Source: Bradyrhizobium diazoefficiens
Lineage (GTDB): Bacteria; Pseudomonadota; Alphaproteobacteria; Rhizobiales; Xanthobacteraceae
Length of the DNA stretch: 64,000 nt
Direction of reading: 5' to 3'
Assembly: GCF_018131185.1 (NCBI RefSeq)
Contig: NZ_JAFCJE010000009.1
Span: 62,001 to 126,000 of the forward strand
The stretch's first letter is position 1, and each line of letters opens with the position of its first letter. Under the pieces are notes generated by a model that saw only the letters and a list, made by a program, of their open reading frames with translations, did not search any database and was not told where the DNA came from. Shown here in pieces: positions 63,672 to 64,000 of the stretch. The translations under genes were made by a program, and so were the position numbers.

Positions 63672-63761
63672 GTAGAGTGGGCAAATCGGAGCGTGCCCAC
63701 CGTTTTCGTGTGATCGCGGAGAGATGGTGGGCACGGCGGTACGCGCGTTTGCCCACCCTAC
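63672..63761. repeat. Large imperfect inverted repeat with GTGGGCA motifs
   Basis: Outer arms GTAGAGTGGGCAAA (63672-63685) and TTTGCCCACCCTAC (63748-63761) differ at one position. Inner arms TGCCCACC (63694-63701) and GGTGGGCA (63726-63733) are perfect. It lies between the convergent ends of argE and the LysE-type gene, so it could form a bidirectional stem. Similar GTGGGCA...TGCCCAC strings recur in Bradyrhizobium intergenic DNA as I recall. Confidence 0.7.
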
Positions 63762-63776
63762 GCGAGCCAACCTGCC

Positions 63777-64000
63777 TCACCGCTCCTGCAAGGCCAGCCG
63801 CACACCGACGGCGCAGTAGATGGCGCCGACCACCTTGCCCTGCCACTTCACCACCGCCGGATGGCGGCGCAGGAGGTTGCCGAGACGGCCGGCGCCGACG
63901 GCGAACACGACGGTGCTGAACAGACCGAGCAGTACGAAGACGACACCGAGAATGGCAAGCTGAAGTGCGGGCGCGCCGTGCTCCGGCTTCACGAATTGCG
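63777..64000 (-). CDS. LysE-family amino acid exporter, C-terminal fragment (cut by window edge)
   Basis: Read leftwards from the window edge: QFVKPEHGAPALQLAILGVV and further to CAVGVRLALQER, 74 complete codons. The FV-P-E turn followed by two hydrophobic helices and the closing LGNLLRRHPAVVKWQGK match the end of LysE/RhtB-type exporters, which have about 205 residues and six helices. The N-terminal two-thirds is outside the window. An internal GTG at 63992 is only a codon here, not the start. It is convergent with argE. Confidence 0.8.
   Translation of the reverse strand, partial: QFVKPEHGAPALQLAILGVVFVLLGLFSTVVFAVGAGRLGNLLRRHPAVVKWQGKVVGAIYCAVGVRLALQER

Overview
The window looks like a chromosomal segment of a Bradyrhizobium or very close relative (Alphaproteobacteria, Nitrobacteraceae). 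The evidence is high-GC DNA, ribosomal proteins of alphaproteobacterial type, a contiguous str-S10-spc block, and several intergenic repeat elements that I recognise from memory of Bradyrhizobium genomes. No database search was possible, so genus is an inference.

Region 1 (1-12.5 kb, all minus strand) is the translation superoperon, transcribed right to left: rpsL, rpsG, fusA, tuf, then the S10 operon (rpsJ to rpsQ) and the spc operon (rplN to the first codons of rpsE). About 0.9 kb of leader DNA lies upstream of rpsL. Region 2 (13.4-17.7 kb) holds an ABC exporter with acidic ends and a fused flavin oxidoreductase-methyltransferase. Region 3 (17.8-31.4 kb, minus) is secE-nusG-rplK-rplA, then a 2-hydroxyacid dehydrogenase, then rplJ-rplL-rpoB-rpoC, ended by a clear terminator.

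Region 4 (31.7-57.4 kb) is an accessory sugar-biosynthesis island between secE and tRNA-Trp. Its left part runs leftward (SIS isomerase, flippase-like protein, C-methyltransferase). From 34.8 kb a tightly packed rightward operon encodes an epimerase, a nucleotidyltransferase-PfkB kinase fusion in the reverse order of HldE, a second epimerase, a HAD protein, an APH-like kinase, a split transketolase, two DegT aminotransferases, a 2OG-Fe(II) oxygenase and a small protein that both match the 'sporadic carbohydrate cluster' families, a methyltransferase, a WbuC-like cupin, a second flippase-like protein and a large membrane protein. A further set follows: C-methyltransferase, methyltransferase, Gfo/Idh/MocA oxidoreductase, a second large membrane protein, two small membrane proteins and a family 2 glycosyltransferase. 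Read together, the island could make sedoheptulose 7-phosphate, isomerise and activate it as a nucleotide heptose-like sugar, modify it by amination, oxidation and methylation, and install it in a surface glycan. The product is unknown.

Region 5 (57.5-64 kb) returns to ordinary chromosome: tRNA-Trp, a serine beta-lactamase-like hydrolase, two short-chain dehydrogenases, a histidine phosphatase, a 0.6 kb dispersed repeat, argE, and the C-terminal part of a LysE-family exporter at the window edge.
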